In this document: piece by piece, positions 34,469-40,680 of the stretch
Layout: every line of letters begins with the position of its first letter
Position numbering within the stretch: position 1 is the stretch's first letter
Source of the DNA: an uncultured Eubacteriales bacterium
Lineage (GTDB): Bacteria; Bacillota; Clostridia; Oscillospirales; Acutalibacteraceae
Assembly (NCBI GenBank): GCA_934457095.1
Contig: CAKSHJ010000009.1
Location: forward strand, 1 to 64,000
DNA: 64,000 nt
Direction of reading: 5' to 3'
Made by a program: the position numbers and the translations under genes
Notes under the pieces: generated by a model
The model's input: the letters and a program-made list of their open reading frames with translations, nothing else
The model's database searches: none
Told to the model about the DNA's origin: nothing

Positions 34469-36565
34469 TTACTTTACGCTGAATAATAATCTTCCGTATG
34501 ACGGGAACGGCCAATATTTGTCGCCCACCATACCTTCGAGTTTGTCTGCAACAGAGCGCGTAGCCTCCATTTGCATGAATACAGCATTGCGATAAGCAGA
34601 TGCTGTGTCCCTCACATTGGTAATCTTTTCGGCCATTTCTACATTCTCTTCCAATTTTTTGCAGTTTTGGAACAAAGCATAGGAAAGGTCAGAAAGGTCA
34701 TTGAGCAGGGCTTCCTCCAGCGCGCAGCTAAAATTTGCACTCAGCTGTCGTTTTGCAACCGCAGCTTCGCTCAAATCCTTTATGTATGCGCAAACCGCCG
34801 GCAGAATATCCCGTTTAACCATGTCAATCATGGTTAAGGCTTCTATGTGAATCTGTTTGAAGTAGTTCTCGAGGGTGATTTCATAACGAGAACGAATCTC
34901 CATTTCAGAAAGGACACCGTGTTTTTCAAAAAGCGCGATGTTTTGCGGATGAATATAGCAAGCGGCGGCTTCTGCCACCGAGGGCAAATTTAACAGCCCC
35001 CGTCTTTGCGCCTCCTCCACCCATTCCGCAGAGTAATTGTTGCCGTTGAAAATGATGCGTTTGTGGTTCCGAATGGTGGTGCGAATCAACCGGCTCAAAG
35101 CCGCCTGAAAGTCAATTGCTTGCTCCAACTCGTCTGCAAATTCGCACAGAATGTCTCCGATTGCCGTGTTGAGCATAAAATTGGTACAGGCAATGGAGGC
35201 CGAGGAACCCAGCATACGAAACTCAAACTTATTGCCGGTAAAGGCAAAGGGTGAGGTTCGGTTGCGGTCTGTGGTATCCTTTGCAAAAGAGGGCAAACCG
35301 TCTACGCCAACTTCCATATACGAGGTTTTTTGCGCATGGTATACGCGGCCGTCCTCAATACATTGCAGAATTTCCGTCAATTCATCTCCCAAAAAAATGG
35401 AGATGATAGCAGGCGGCGCCTCATTGGAACCCAAACGGTGGTCGTTTCCGGCAGAAGCCGCAGAGAGCCGCAGCAAATCCTGATGCCGGTCAACGGCCTT
35501 AATGATTGCTACCAGAAATAGCAAAAATTGCGCGTTATCTCTGGGAGAATCGCCCGGCTCTAATAAATTTACGCCGGTATCGGTCGCCATAGACCAGTTG
35601 TTGTGCTTGCCGCTACCGTTTACGCCCTTAAAGGGCTTTTCATGCAGCAGGCAGGCAAGGTTGTGCTTAGCCGCAACGCGCTTCATAACCTCCATAATCA
35701 GTTGGTTATGGTCGGTTGCAACATTGCTGGTTGTGAAAAGCGGAGCCATTTCGTGTTGACCCGGTGCGGCTTCATTGTGCTTTGTTTTAGATGGAATCCC
35801 AAGCTTCCACAGTTCCTCGTCCAGGTCTTTCATATAAGCCGAGATTCTTGGCTTGATGACGCCGAAATAATGGTCTTCAAGCTCCTGACCCTTGGGCGGT
35901 CTTGCGCCCAACAGAGTTCTGCCGGTATACAAAAGGTCCTTGCGTTGGTTGTAAAGCGCCTTATCAATCAAAAAATACTCCTGTTCGGCGCCCACTGTGG
36001 TTCGCACATGTTTTGCGTTGTGTGGGTTACCAAATAGCTTTAAAATACGCATAGCGTGTTTATCCACAACATCCATAGAGCGCAAAAGCGGTGTTTTTTT
36101 GTCCAGAGCCTCCCCGCCGTAGGAGCAGAAAGCGGTGGGAATACACAAAGAGCCATCTTTGATAAATGCATTGGAGGTTGGGTCCCATGCGGTATAGCCG
36201 CGAGCCTCAAAGGTGGCGCGCAAGCCGCCCGAGGGAAAACTGGAAGCATCCGGCTCACCTTTAATCAGCTCTTTTCCGGAAAATTCCATAATGACCTTGC
36301 TGTCATCCACGGGGGTTAAAAAGCTGTCATGCTTTTCCGCGGTAATGCCCGTCATGGGTTGAAACCAGTGGGTATAATGCGTAGCGCCATGTTCCAGCGC
36401 CCAGTTTTTCATAGCGTTGGCAACAGAATTTGCCACATGAATTTCCAGTGGCAGCCCATCCTCACGGGTCTTTTTCAAAGATTTATAAATCTCTTTGGGT
36501 AATCTGGCGCGCATAATGTCTTCGTTGAACACCAGTGTGCCGAACAGCTCGGGAACTTTGCACAT
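34469..36565 (-). CDS. glnN: Glutamine synthetase type III
   Basis: Makes glutamine from glutamate, ammonia and ATP. The 698-residue product is of the GSIII class found in Bacteroides, Clostridia and cyanobacteria: MCKVPELFGTLVFNEDIMRA, HGATHYTHWFQPMTGITAEK, SSFPSGGLRATFEARGYTAW, EQEYFLIDKALY, NEAAPGQHEMAPLF and GSNEAPPAIISIFLGDELTE are class landmarks. ATG at 36565 is used: GAGGTG lies 6 nt upstream and orthologues begin MC-VPELFG; the frame runs 30 codons further without a better site. It leads the glnN-amt unit, presumably nitrogen-regulated. Confidence 0.96.
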   Translation of the reverse strand: MCKVPELFGTLVFNEDIMRARLPKEIYKSLKKTREDGLPLEIHVANSVANAMKNWALEHGATHYTHWFQPMTGITAEKHDSFLTPVDDSKVIMEFSGKELIKGEPDASSFPSGGLRATFEARGYTAWDPTSNAFIKDGSLCIPTAFCSYGGEALDKKTPLLRSMDVVDKHAMRILKLFGNPHNAKHVRTTVGAEQEYFLIDKALYNQRKDLLYTGRTLLGARPPKGQELEDHYFGVIKPRISAYMKDLDEELWKLGIPSKTKHNEAAPGQHEMAPLFTTSNVATDHNQLIMEVMKRVAAKHNLACLLHEKPFKGVNGSGKHNNWSMATDTGVNLLEPGDSPRDNAQFLLFLVAIIKAVDRHQDLLRLSAASAGNDHRLGSNEAPPAIISIFLGDELTEILQCIEDGRVYHAQKTSYMEVGVDGLPSFAKDTTDRNRTSPFAFTGNKFEFRMLGSSASIACTNFMLNTAIGDILCEFADELEQAIDFQAALSRLIRTTIRNHKRIIFNGNNYSAEWVEEAQRRGLLNLPSVAEAAACYIHPQNIALFEKHGVLSEMEIRSRYEITLENYFKQIHIEALTMIDMVKRDILPAVCAYIKDLSEAAVAKRQLSANFSCALEEALLNDLSDLSYALFQNCKKLEENVEMAEKITNVRDTASAYRNAVFMQMEATRSVADKLEGMVGDKYWPFPSYGRLLFSVK

Positions 36566-36699
36566 AGATTTCACCTCGTCCATAAGAGTCAAGGAATAAC
36601 TCCGTTCACATCCTTTCGCTAAATTTGGATAGTTATAACCAAAAAAGAGCACCATAGCATTTTTTCTACTACAGAACTCTTACTTTGCTTATGAACATT

Positions 36700-36783
36700 A
36701 TTATAAGATACACAAAGCAGAAAGTCAATGCTTTGCCTATACTTTGCCGAATTTGACCGTGATACAAAATAATGTATTATTTT
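36700..36783 (-). promoter_or_regulatory. glnN promoter and upstream palindrome
   Basis: Minus strand TTGACT (36723-36728), a 17-bp spacer and TATAAT (36700-36705) give a strong promoter with a leader of about 125 nt. AAAATAATGTATTATTTT (36766-36783), an 8-bp perfect inverted repeat around GT, lies about 40 bp upstream of the -35 box, where an activator could bind. I found no GlnR/TnrA-type TGTNAN7TNACA site. Confidence 0.65.
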
Positions 36784-36938
36784 AAGTAAAAAGCACCAAA
36801 TTTGGAGAAAAGACAAGATGGGTAAAAGTGTATTTATGCAAAAAATAATGTGAAAATTTTCGATATAAACAACACATTGCAATTAATTTGCGGTAAAATA
36901 ACACGAACTGCCATTACAGAAACGGAGGAAAAAGAAGA

Positions 36939-37967
36939 ATGTTTGCAAAACGGTTGGTGGTTGCGGCGGTGGTATGGCTTTTATGCGCGGTGCCGGGAAT
37001 GTCGGTATTTGCGCAGGAGATGCAGGCGGATTTTACATTTTCAGCTTCTGCCGAAACGGTACAGGAAGGCGATGAGATACGGGTTGCGGTAACGGCCGAG
37101 GAATTTGCGGATACAATGGTGATTGCCGGGTTTCGTTTGCGCGCGGAATATGATGCCTCCAAGCTGACGCTCAAGCGGGTGGATACTTCTTCACAAATGC
37201 AAAGCGGTACATTTCGTTACCATACAAGCGGGGACGGTATGACGGGTATTTATGTATGCGACGGCGCCTTTGCCCCGCAATTGACCGGGGAGTGCTTGAC
37301 CTTGGTGTTTCGGGTCAATCAGGAGCCGGTATTCGGAGAAACATCGGTTTCCGTTAAAATGGATCAGCTTGTAGACTGGAACGCAGTGCAATTACCGTCA
37401 ACTTTTGGCAGTACGGTTGTTTTCTGCATCGCACCTGAATTTGCCAGAGAGGCGGTGCTAACCAAATTGATACCTGATCAAGGTGTTTTAGAGCCTATGT
37501 TTGATGCGGATATACAGGAGTATTCCATGCAGGTGGGCGCAGAGGTAACGGAAATTTTGTTTGACATGGAGGCGGCTGACGGTGCAACAGCAAGAGTTAA
37601 CCGCAAAAACTTGGAAAAACAGGGTTCAGTGACCCAATTTATCATTACAGTTACCTCGGCCGACAGAAAAAATAAAAGCAAATACACGGTCAATGTAACA
37701 AGAGGTGAAAAGGTTGCAGTCGGCACCGATACCAGTACGACCAAGAGCAAAACGACAAGCAGCAAAACGGAAAATGAAGCGCAGACTGAGGACGTAAATA
37801 GGGCGGTGTATTACGGCGATCGCAATTTATATATGATAGGAGACCAGATGCCATCCTACTTGATTTATATGATTGTAGGAGGAGCGAGTTTGCTGACGGC
37901 GGTTATCGTAGGATTGGTAGTGGTGTTGATGCACAAAAAAGGTAAGTTCCGCAGCGATTTGCATTAG
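36939..37967 (+). CDS. Membrane-anchored cohesin-like surface protein
   Basis: A 342-residue exported protein. Residues 1-25 are a signal peptide (ending SVFAQE). About 30-165 match the cohesin-type beta sandwich (FSASAETVQEGDEIRVAVTA, FRLRAEYDASKLTLKRVD, GECLTLVFRV). About 170-255 look like a cadherin-like beta-sandwich repeat (LTKLIPDQGVLEPMFDADIQ, YTVNVTRG). A Thr/Ser/Lys linker follows, then one C-terminal helix (YLIYMIVGGASLLTAVIVGL) with a basic end. It could display a dockerin-bearing partner or act as a generic surface adhesion module; no dockerin gene is in the window. GGAGG lies before the ATG. Single-gene unit. Confidence 0.8.
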   Translation: MFAKRLVVAAVVWLLCAVPGMSVFAQEMQADFTFSASAETVQEGDEIRVAVTAEEFADTMVIAGFRLRAEYDASKLTLKRVDTSSQMQSGTFRYHTSGDGMTGIYVCDGAFAPQLTGECLTLVFRVNQEPVFGETSVSVKMDQLVDWNAVQLPSTFGSTVVFCIAPEFAREAVLTKLIPDQGVLEPMFDADIQEYSMQVGAEVTEILFDMEAADGATARVNRKNLEKQGSVTQFIITVTSADRKNKSKYTVNVTRGEKVAVGTDTSTTKSKTTSSKTENEAQTEDVNRAVYYGDRNLYMIGDQMPSYLIYMIVGGASLLTAVIVGLVVVLMHKKGKFRSDLH

Positions 37968-38029
37968 CGGTATAGAAAAAACTGTCGGATATTGCCCGGC
38001 AATTTTTTGAAGAATACGAGAAAATGCTA

Positions 38030-38058
38030 TTGACTTATACAACTGCCTGCGGTATAAT
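38030..38058 (+). promoter_or_regulatory. Promoter of tRNA-fMet
   Basis: TTGACT (38030-38035), a 17-bp spacer and TATAAT (38053-38058), 32 bp before the tRNA. Confidence 0.85.
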
Positions 38059-38090
38059 AATAATTGCGCAATCCGCTAATGTATTATTAT

Positions 38091-38167
<77 letters not shown>

Positions 38168-38172
38168 CACAC

Positions 38173-38201
38173 ATGATAAGTTCGGAATTTGAACTTATCA
38201 T
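38173..38201 (+). terminator. Hairpin after tRNA-fMet
   Basis: ATGATAAGTTC and GAACTTATCAT form a perfect 11-bp stem with a 7-nt loop. It is followed by a second structure, AGAGAAAAGC pairing with the GCTTTTCTCT near 38240, ending in a T-containing stretch. Together they probably end the tRNA transcript. Confidence 0.5.
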
Positions 38202-38521
38202 AGAGAAAAGCTAACAAGCCTTGTGTTTGCGGGCTTTTCTCTATGATATGCAGCTCGGTTGCAGCACTGCTGTGGTAAGCATTCCCTCTTACCGGGGATT
38301 AGACATCGTCTGGCGCGCTTTGTCCGGCGCAGTGCAGGGTATCAATTTGCACCTGTTGGCTCGGAGAGCTGCCGCTACTATGCTGCAACCGCTATGGTAT
38401 AAGTCTGCACAAGTATTCAAAGTGCAATTTGAATATTTGTCTTGGCTTATATTGTCAAGGTACTTGAGGGTAAAACAAGAATTCGCACCTCCCGAAAGAA
38501 GTGCGAATTCCCTATAAAGAC
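38202..38521. other. Stretch without a supported gene at the island's left side
   Basis: An open frame of 98 codons (38221-38517) exists but has no ribosome site and no recognised family. Near its end GAATTCGCAC and GTGCGAATTC (38480-38511) form a perfect 10-bp inverted repeat. On the minus strand a T-rich stretch follows, so it may be a terminator. Nothing else is supported. Confidence 0.4.
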
Positions 38522-38697
38522 TTGAATAATATCTCAAAGTGTGATACAATCACACCCATGAGGCATTGATCAGTCGGAGAGTACTGTCTTACTTCTTCCG
38601 GCGCAAGCCTTATAGGAATTGGAGTTCCTATAAGGCTATCGGTGCTTTCTTTTGTTTTACCTAAGTTGATTGTATACTATTTGTTTGCTTTTTGCAA
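38522..38697. ncRNA. Unit 0: convergent small RNAs with shared terminator, no toxin frame
   Basis: A plus-strand promoter TTGAAT (38522-38527), 17 bp, TACAAT (38545-38550) faces a minus-strand promoter TTGCAA (38692-38697), 17 bp, TACAAT (38669-38674). Between them AGCCTTATAGGAA pairs with TTCCTATAAGGCT (38608-38639) as a hairpin usable in both directions. The minus promoter has the same surroundings as the antitoxin promoters of the next two units (TTGCAAGTA and, 40 nt away, the palindrome at 38737). No peptide frame of useful size lies in the plus transcript, so this looks like a decayed member of the same family or a stand-alone RNA pair. Confidence 0.5.
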
Positions 38698-38736
38698 GTA
38701 AAATTTTACATTTTTTTAAAAAATTTTTTAGAGTAG

Positions 38737-38766
38737 TGGGACGTACGTCCCAGGTCGTGGTATAAT
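38737..38766 (+). promoter_or_regulatory. Toxin 1 promoter with palindromic operator
   Basis: TGGGACGTACGTCCCA (38737-38752) is a perfect 16-bp palindrome covering the -35 region of the extended -10 promoter TGGTATAAT (-10 at 38761-38766). No good -35 box exists, so transcription may depend on, or be blocked by, the protein that binds here. Confidence 0.7.
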
Positions 38767-38772
38767 AGGCAT

Positions 38773-38950
38773 GCTGCCTACCCAATCCGTCAGCGGAGAG
38801 GGGGTGAAAACCGATGTCACAATACATAGTTTTACTCAATGCTATCCTGACAGGTGTATTTATACATCTAATTTGTCAATGGATAGACAGGAAGTAGCTT
38901 AGGCAGCAATCAAAGAACCCCCGGAGTTCACACCTCCGGGGGTTCGCTTG
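38773..38950 (+). ncRNA. Toxin 1 mRNA (RNAI-like) with 5'-3' closing helix and bidirectional terminator
   Basis: The expected transcript begins near 38773 and ends at the hairpin GAACCCCCGGAG/CTCCGGGGGTTC (about 38915-38945). Its first bases TGCTGCCTA (38772-38780) are complementary to TAGGCAGCA (38900-38908) just after the toxin stop, a 9-bp long-range helix of the kind that keeps type I toxin mRNAs silent. Confidence 0.7.
38814..38897 (+). CDS. Fst-like type I toxin peptide 1
   Basis: A 27-residue peptide too short for ordinary ORF filters. It starts MSQYIVLLNA, has one hydrophobic helix ILTGVFIHLICQW and ends in the charged IDRK. The pattern small-residue/Gly then hydrophobics then W-[IL]-D-R-K is that of the Fst/Ldr toxins (membrane peptides that damage the cell envelope when over-expressed). 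AGAGGGGGTG lies 7 nt before the ATG. The direct repeat covering its start codon (38814-38836) recurs at 38958-38977 inside the antisense RNA. Confidence 0.7.
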   Translation: MSQYIVLLNAILTGVFIHLICQWIDRK

Positions 38951-38990
38951 TGTTCCAATGTCACACATAGTTTTACTAATTTCTATTATA
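38908..38990 (-). ncRNA. Antitoxin RNA 1 (RNAII-like)
   Basis: Minus-strand promoter TTGCAA (39007-39012), 16-bp spacer, TATAAT (38985-38990) gives an RNA of about 70 nt from about 38978 to the shared terminator. Its 5' part is complementary to ATGTCACA...CATAGTTTTACT at the toxin start (direct repeat 38958-38977 versus 38814-38836, differing by a 3-nt insertion), and its 3' part to the toxin mRNA terminator, as in the par locus of plasmid pAD1. Confidence 0.7.
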
Positions 38991-39058
38991 CACGAAAATT
39001 TGTTTTTTGCAAGTATTTTTGAAATAAATTTTGGTGCAGTTTGGGACGTACGTCCCAA
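38984..39058. repeat. 75-bp direct repeat, copy 1 (antitoxin promoter plus palindrome)
   Basis: Matches 39329-39403 with one mismatch. It carries the antitoxin promoter and ends in the perfect 18-bp palindrome TTGGGACGTACGTCCCAA (39041-39058), 28 bp upstream of the antitoxin -35 and 21 bp upstream of the toxin 2 -35. Confidence 0.9.
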
Positions 39059-39079
39059 AAGAGATTGTTTTGCCGAAAA

Positions 39080-39108
39080 TTGTCGAACGATTTTATTTGT
39101 GGTATAAT
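39080..39108 (+). promoter_or_regulatory. Toxin 2 promoter
   Basis: TTGTCG (39080-39085), a 17-bp spacer and the extended -10 TGGTATAAT (TATAAT 39103-39108). Confidence 0.7.
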
Positions 39109-39150
39109 GGTTGAGCTGTCGACTCTTTCCAGCAGGAAGGAGGTGCCTGC

Positions 39151-39237
39151 GTGGAACTTAAAACAACTTTCTTTATTTCTGTCATGGCAAATGTAACTTC
39201 ATATTACATATGCAAACGGTTGGACGGAAGTAAATAG
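39151..39237 (+). CDS. Fst-like type I toxin peptide 2
   Basis: A 28-residue peptide starting at GTG 39151, 5 nt after AAGGAGGTG (39137-39145). Sequence blocks are MELKTTFFISVMA, then NVTSYYICKRLDGSK: one membrane helix followed by the R-L-D-G tail typical of Fst-like peptides of Firmicutes. The toxin differs in sequence from toxin 1, yet the locus has the same plan: GAGCTGTCG near the 5' end (39113-39121) pairs with CGACAGCTC right after the stop (39238-39246), and a terminator hairpin follows at 39257-39290. Confidence 0.7.
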   Translation: MELKTTFFISVMANVTSYYICKRLDGSK

Positions 39238-39254
39238 CGACAGCTCAACCAAAA

Positions 39255-39335
39255 AAGAAAGCCCGGGGAACTGCAATTCCTCGGGCTTTCGCTTATGCCT
39301 GCATGGATATATAACAACTTTCTATTTGTATTATA
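39255..39335 (-). ncRNA. Antitoxin RNA 2 (RNAII-like)
   Basis: Minus-strand promoter TTGCAA (39352-39357), 16-bp spacer, TATAAT (39330-39335) drives an RNA of about 70 nt to the shared hairpin GAAAGCCCGGGGAA/TTCCTCGGGCTTTC (39257-39290). The direct repeat at 39296-39323 matches the toxin 2 start region 39144-39172 (shared blocks TGCCTGC, TGGA and AACAACTTTCT), so the RNA can pair with the toxin ribosome site and start. Confidence 0.7.
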
Positions 39336-39403
39336 CACGAAAATTTGTTTTTTGCAAGTGTTTTTGAAATAAATTTTGGTGCAGTTTGGGACGTACGTCC
39401 CAA
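39329..39403. repeat. 75-bp direct repeat, copy 2, with the third palindrome
   Basis: Second copy of the antitoxin-promoter repeat (one mismatch to 38984-39058), ending in TTGGGACGTACGTCCCAA (39386-39403). Confidence 0.9.
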
Positions 39404-39454
39404 CAGGAAAGAGAAAAAGAAGCAAAAAGAGAAAGCGCTGCGGCGGGATTTTAA

Positions 39455-39505
39455 GGGGGAGAGGAAAGCCAAAGATAAAGAGAAATGCCACCTTTCCTCT
39501 CCCCC
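39455..39505. repeat. 14-bp perfect inverted repeat
   Basis: GGGGGAGAGGAAAG (39455-39468) and CTTTCCTCTCCCCC (39492-39505) are perfect complements around 23 nt. No T run follows, so a terminator is doubtful. Confidence 0.7.
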
Positions 39506-39652
39506 TCGCTACGCTTCACCCCCACACCTATCCGTCATTTCTCCCTGTTTGAGAGAGAAAAAGAAAGTAATATTTTCATTGTTTTTACATAAATAACAAA
39601 AAATGGAAACAATACTTTGACTTACAAAGAAAAAAGGGATTCTGCGTAAAAA
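39506..39652. other. Non-coding AT-rich stretch
   Basis: I see no gene, RNA or clear regulatory site between the 14-bp inverted repeat and the short minus-strand frame. Confidence 0.4.
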
Positions 39653-39781
39653 TCAAACATTCATTTCATCCATAAAAATACCAATTAAGCGGTCAATTTC
39701 ATCTTGATTTTTTACGTAACTTATACTTTTTTCTTCTTTGCCAGTAAAAATGATATTAGACTTATTCGTTATGGGTGTCAT
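39653..39781 (-). CDS. Short frame, possible fragment of a mobile-element protein
   Basis: A 42-codon frame (start MTPITNKSNIIFTG, end LIGIFMDEMNV) with coding-like composition but no ribosome site. Upstream, GGGTGTCATTT occurs twice (39773-39783 and 39795-39805), as in some insertion-sequence ends. It may be the tail of a truncated gene. No family recognised. Confidence 0.25.
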   Translation of the reverse strand: MTPITNKSNIIFTGKEEKSISYVKNQDEIDRLIGIFMDEMNV

Positions 39782-39805
39782 TTTTGGTAGAGGGTGGGTG
39801 TCATT

Positions 39806-40555
39806 TACAGTATTGTTGATCAGTTAGATACCACCAAACGGTTTATGTAGCACAAGGTTACAAGAGTAAATCGTCCTGTGGACCCGGCATCAAATAAACA
39901 TACTAGGGGTATCATCATGATTTGCGTGGGAATTGACGTTGCCAAGGACAAGCACGACTGCGTCATCCTCAGCTCGGAAGGCGAAGTCCTGGCAGATGTA
40001 TTCGCCATCCAAAACAACGCAGAGGGCTCTGACACGCTGCTGCAAACCGACCTCTACCGGAAAGGCTGGTTTCGACCCTTCACACGGCATCCGTTTACGC
40101 ACTTCCCGGCGAGTTCCCCGGAGTTAAAAGCGCACTTAACACATTTGAAAACGCTCTTAAATGACGTCTCCAAAGGCCGCTATGGGAGAGATATGGCAAC
40201 AACACTTCGAGATGCCGCCAGATGTTCCGTCGGCTCTGTTATGCCGGCCAAGTCTCTGGAACTGCGGCATACGATCCACTTAATTCACGGACTGGACACC
40301 GAAATTGAGGTCGCTATCCAGTCCATGATGGAGGAAATACAGTCTCCCATTACGACGATTCCGGGCATTAGCGTTCGTATGTTGGTTCGGCTGATTTATG
40401 CTTTGGAGAAGAATACAGCCGCATAACAACTTTTCTCTCATATGCTTAGCTGGGTGTCCGATTGGACGTCTGCTTTGCGATACCCTTTTTGAACCGCCTA
40501 CTTTTTGGCCATTCTTCGTATTTTAGGCTTGACTTTTAATAATTAGTCTTTCTTT
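39806..40555 (+). mobile_element. IS110-family element remnant
   Basis: The segment contains a shortened IS110 transposase flanked by non-coding ends. The left flank (39806-39916, with GTGGACCCGGCATCAAATAA) is where IS110 elements encode their bridge RNA; the right flank after 40426 keeps a long non-coding tail. No target duplications are visible, as expected for this family. The element is defective because its transposase is deleted inside and at the C-terminus. Confidence 0.6.
39917..40426 (+). pseudogene. IS110-family transposase, internally deleted and truncated
   Basis: The product has 169 residues against about 400 in the family. It starts with the DEDD-domain motif MICVGIDVAKDKHDCVILSS and ends with the beginning of the transposase_20 domain (SPITTIPGISVRMLVRLIYA), where the conserved PGI motif is seen. 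The middle (ELKAHLTHLKTLLNDVSKGR, RDAARCSVGS) is a shortened linker region. The catalytic Ser-containing C-terminal part is missing, so no activity is expected. ATG at 39917 is the normal start; a longer frame runs upstream into the non-coding end. Confidence 0.8.
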
Positions 40556-40560
40556 TTTGC

Positions 40561-40574
40561 TGGGACGTACGTCC
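40561..40574. promoter_or_regulatory. Fourth, degenerate copy of the GGACGTACGTCC palindrome
   Basis: TGGGACGTACGTCC (40561-40574) keeps the 12-bp core, but the right outer bases differ. It lies about 107 bp before the recombinase gene. Confidence 0.6.
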
Positions 40575-40586
40575 TGGATAAAATAA

Positions 40587-40612
40587 AAAATCACAGCCGG
40601 AGCTGTGATTTT
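40587..40612. terminator. Hairpin before the recombinase gene
   Basis: AAAATCACAGC and GCTGTGATTTT pair around a 4-nt loop, usable in either direction. Confidence 0.55.
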
Positions 40613-40680
40613 GCGGGTATATTGTCTTTTTTTGTAAAATTGTGTAATATGGGGCTATTAACTTAAAAGGGGAGAAGAAT

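Noticed and set aside
33366..35759. Long open frames antisense to amt and glnN
   Set aside because: They mirror strongly coded genes, lack ribosome sites and show no family; they are shadows of codon bias.
36566..36700. Riboswitch in the glnN leader
   Set aside because: No match to glnA or other known aptamer cores and no terminator hairpin before the ribosome site.
38221..38517. 98-codon frame after tRNA-fMet
   Set aside because: No ribosome site, no recognised domain, overlaps hairpins, and an equally long frame lies on the other strand.
38737..39403. CRISPR-like array
   Set aside because: The repeats are about 345 bp apart, carry promoters and palindromes, and bracket toxin-antitoxin units, not short spacers; no cas genes are present.
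39878..39916. Upstream extension of the IS110 transposase frame
   Set aside because: The family starts at MICVGIDVAKDK-type sequence; the extension lies in the non-coding end of the element.
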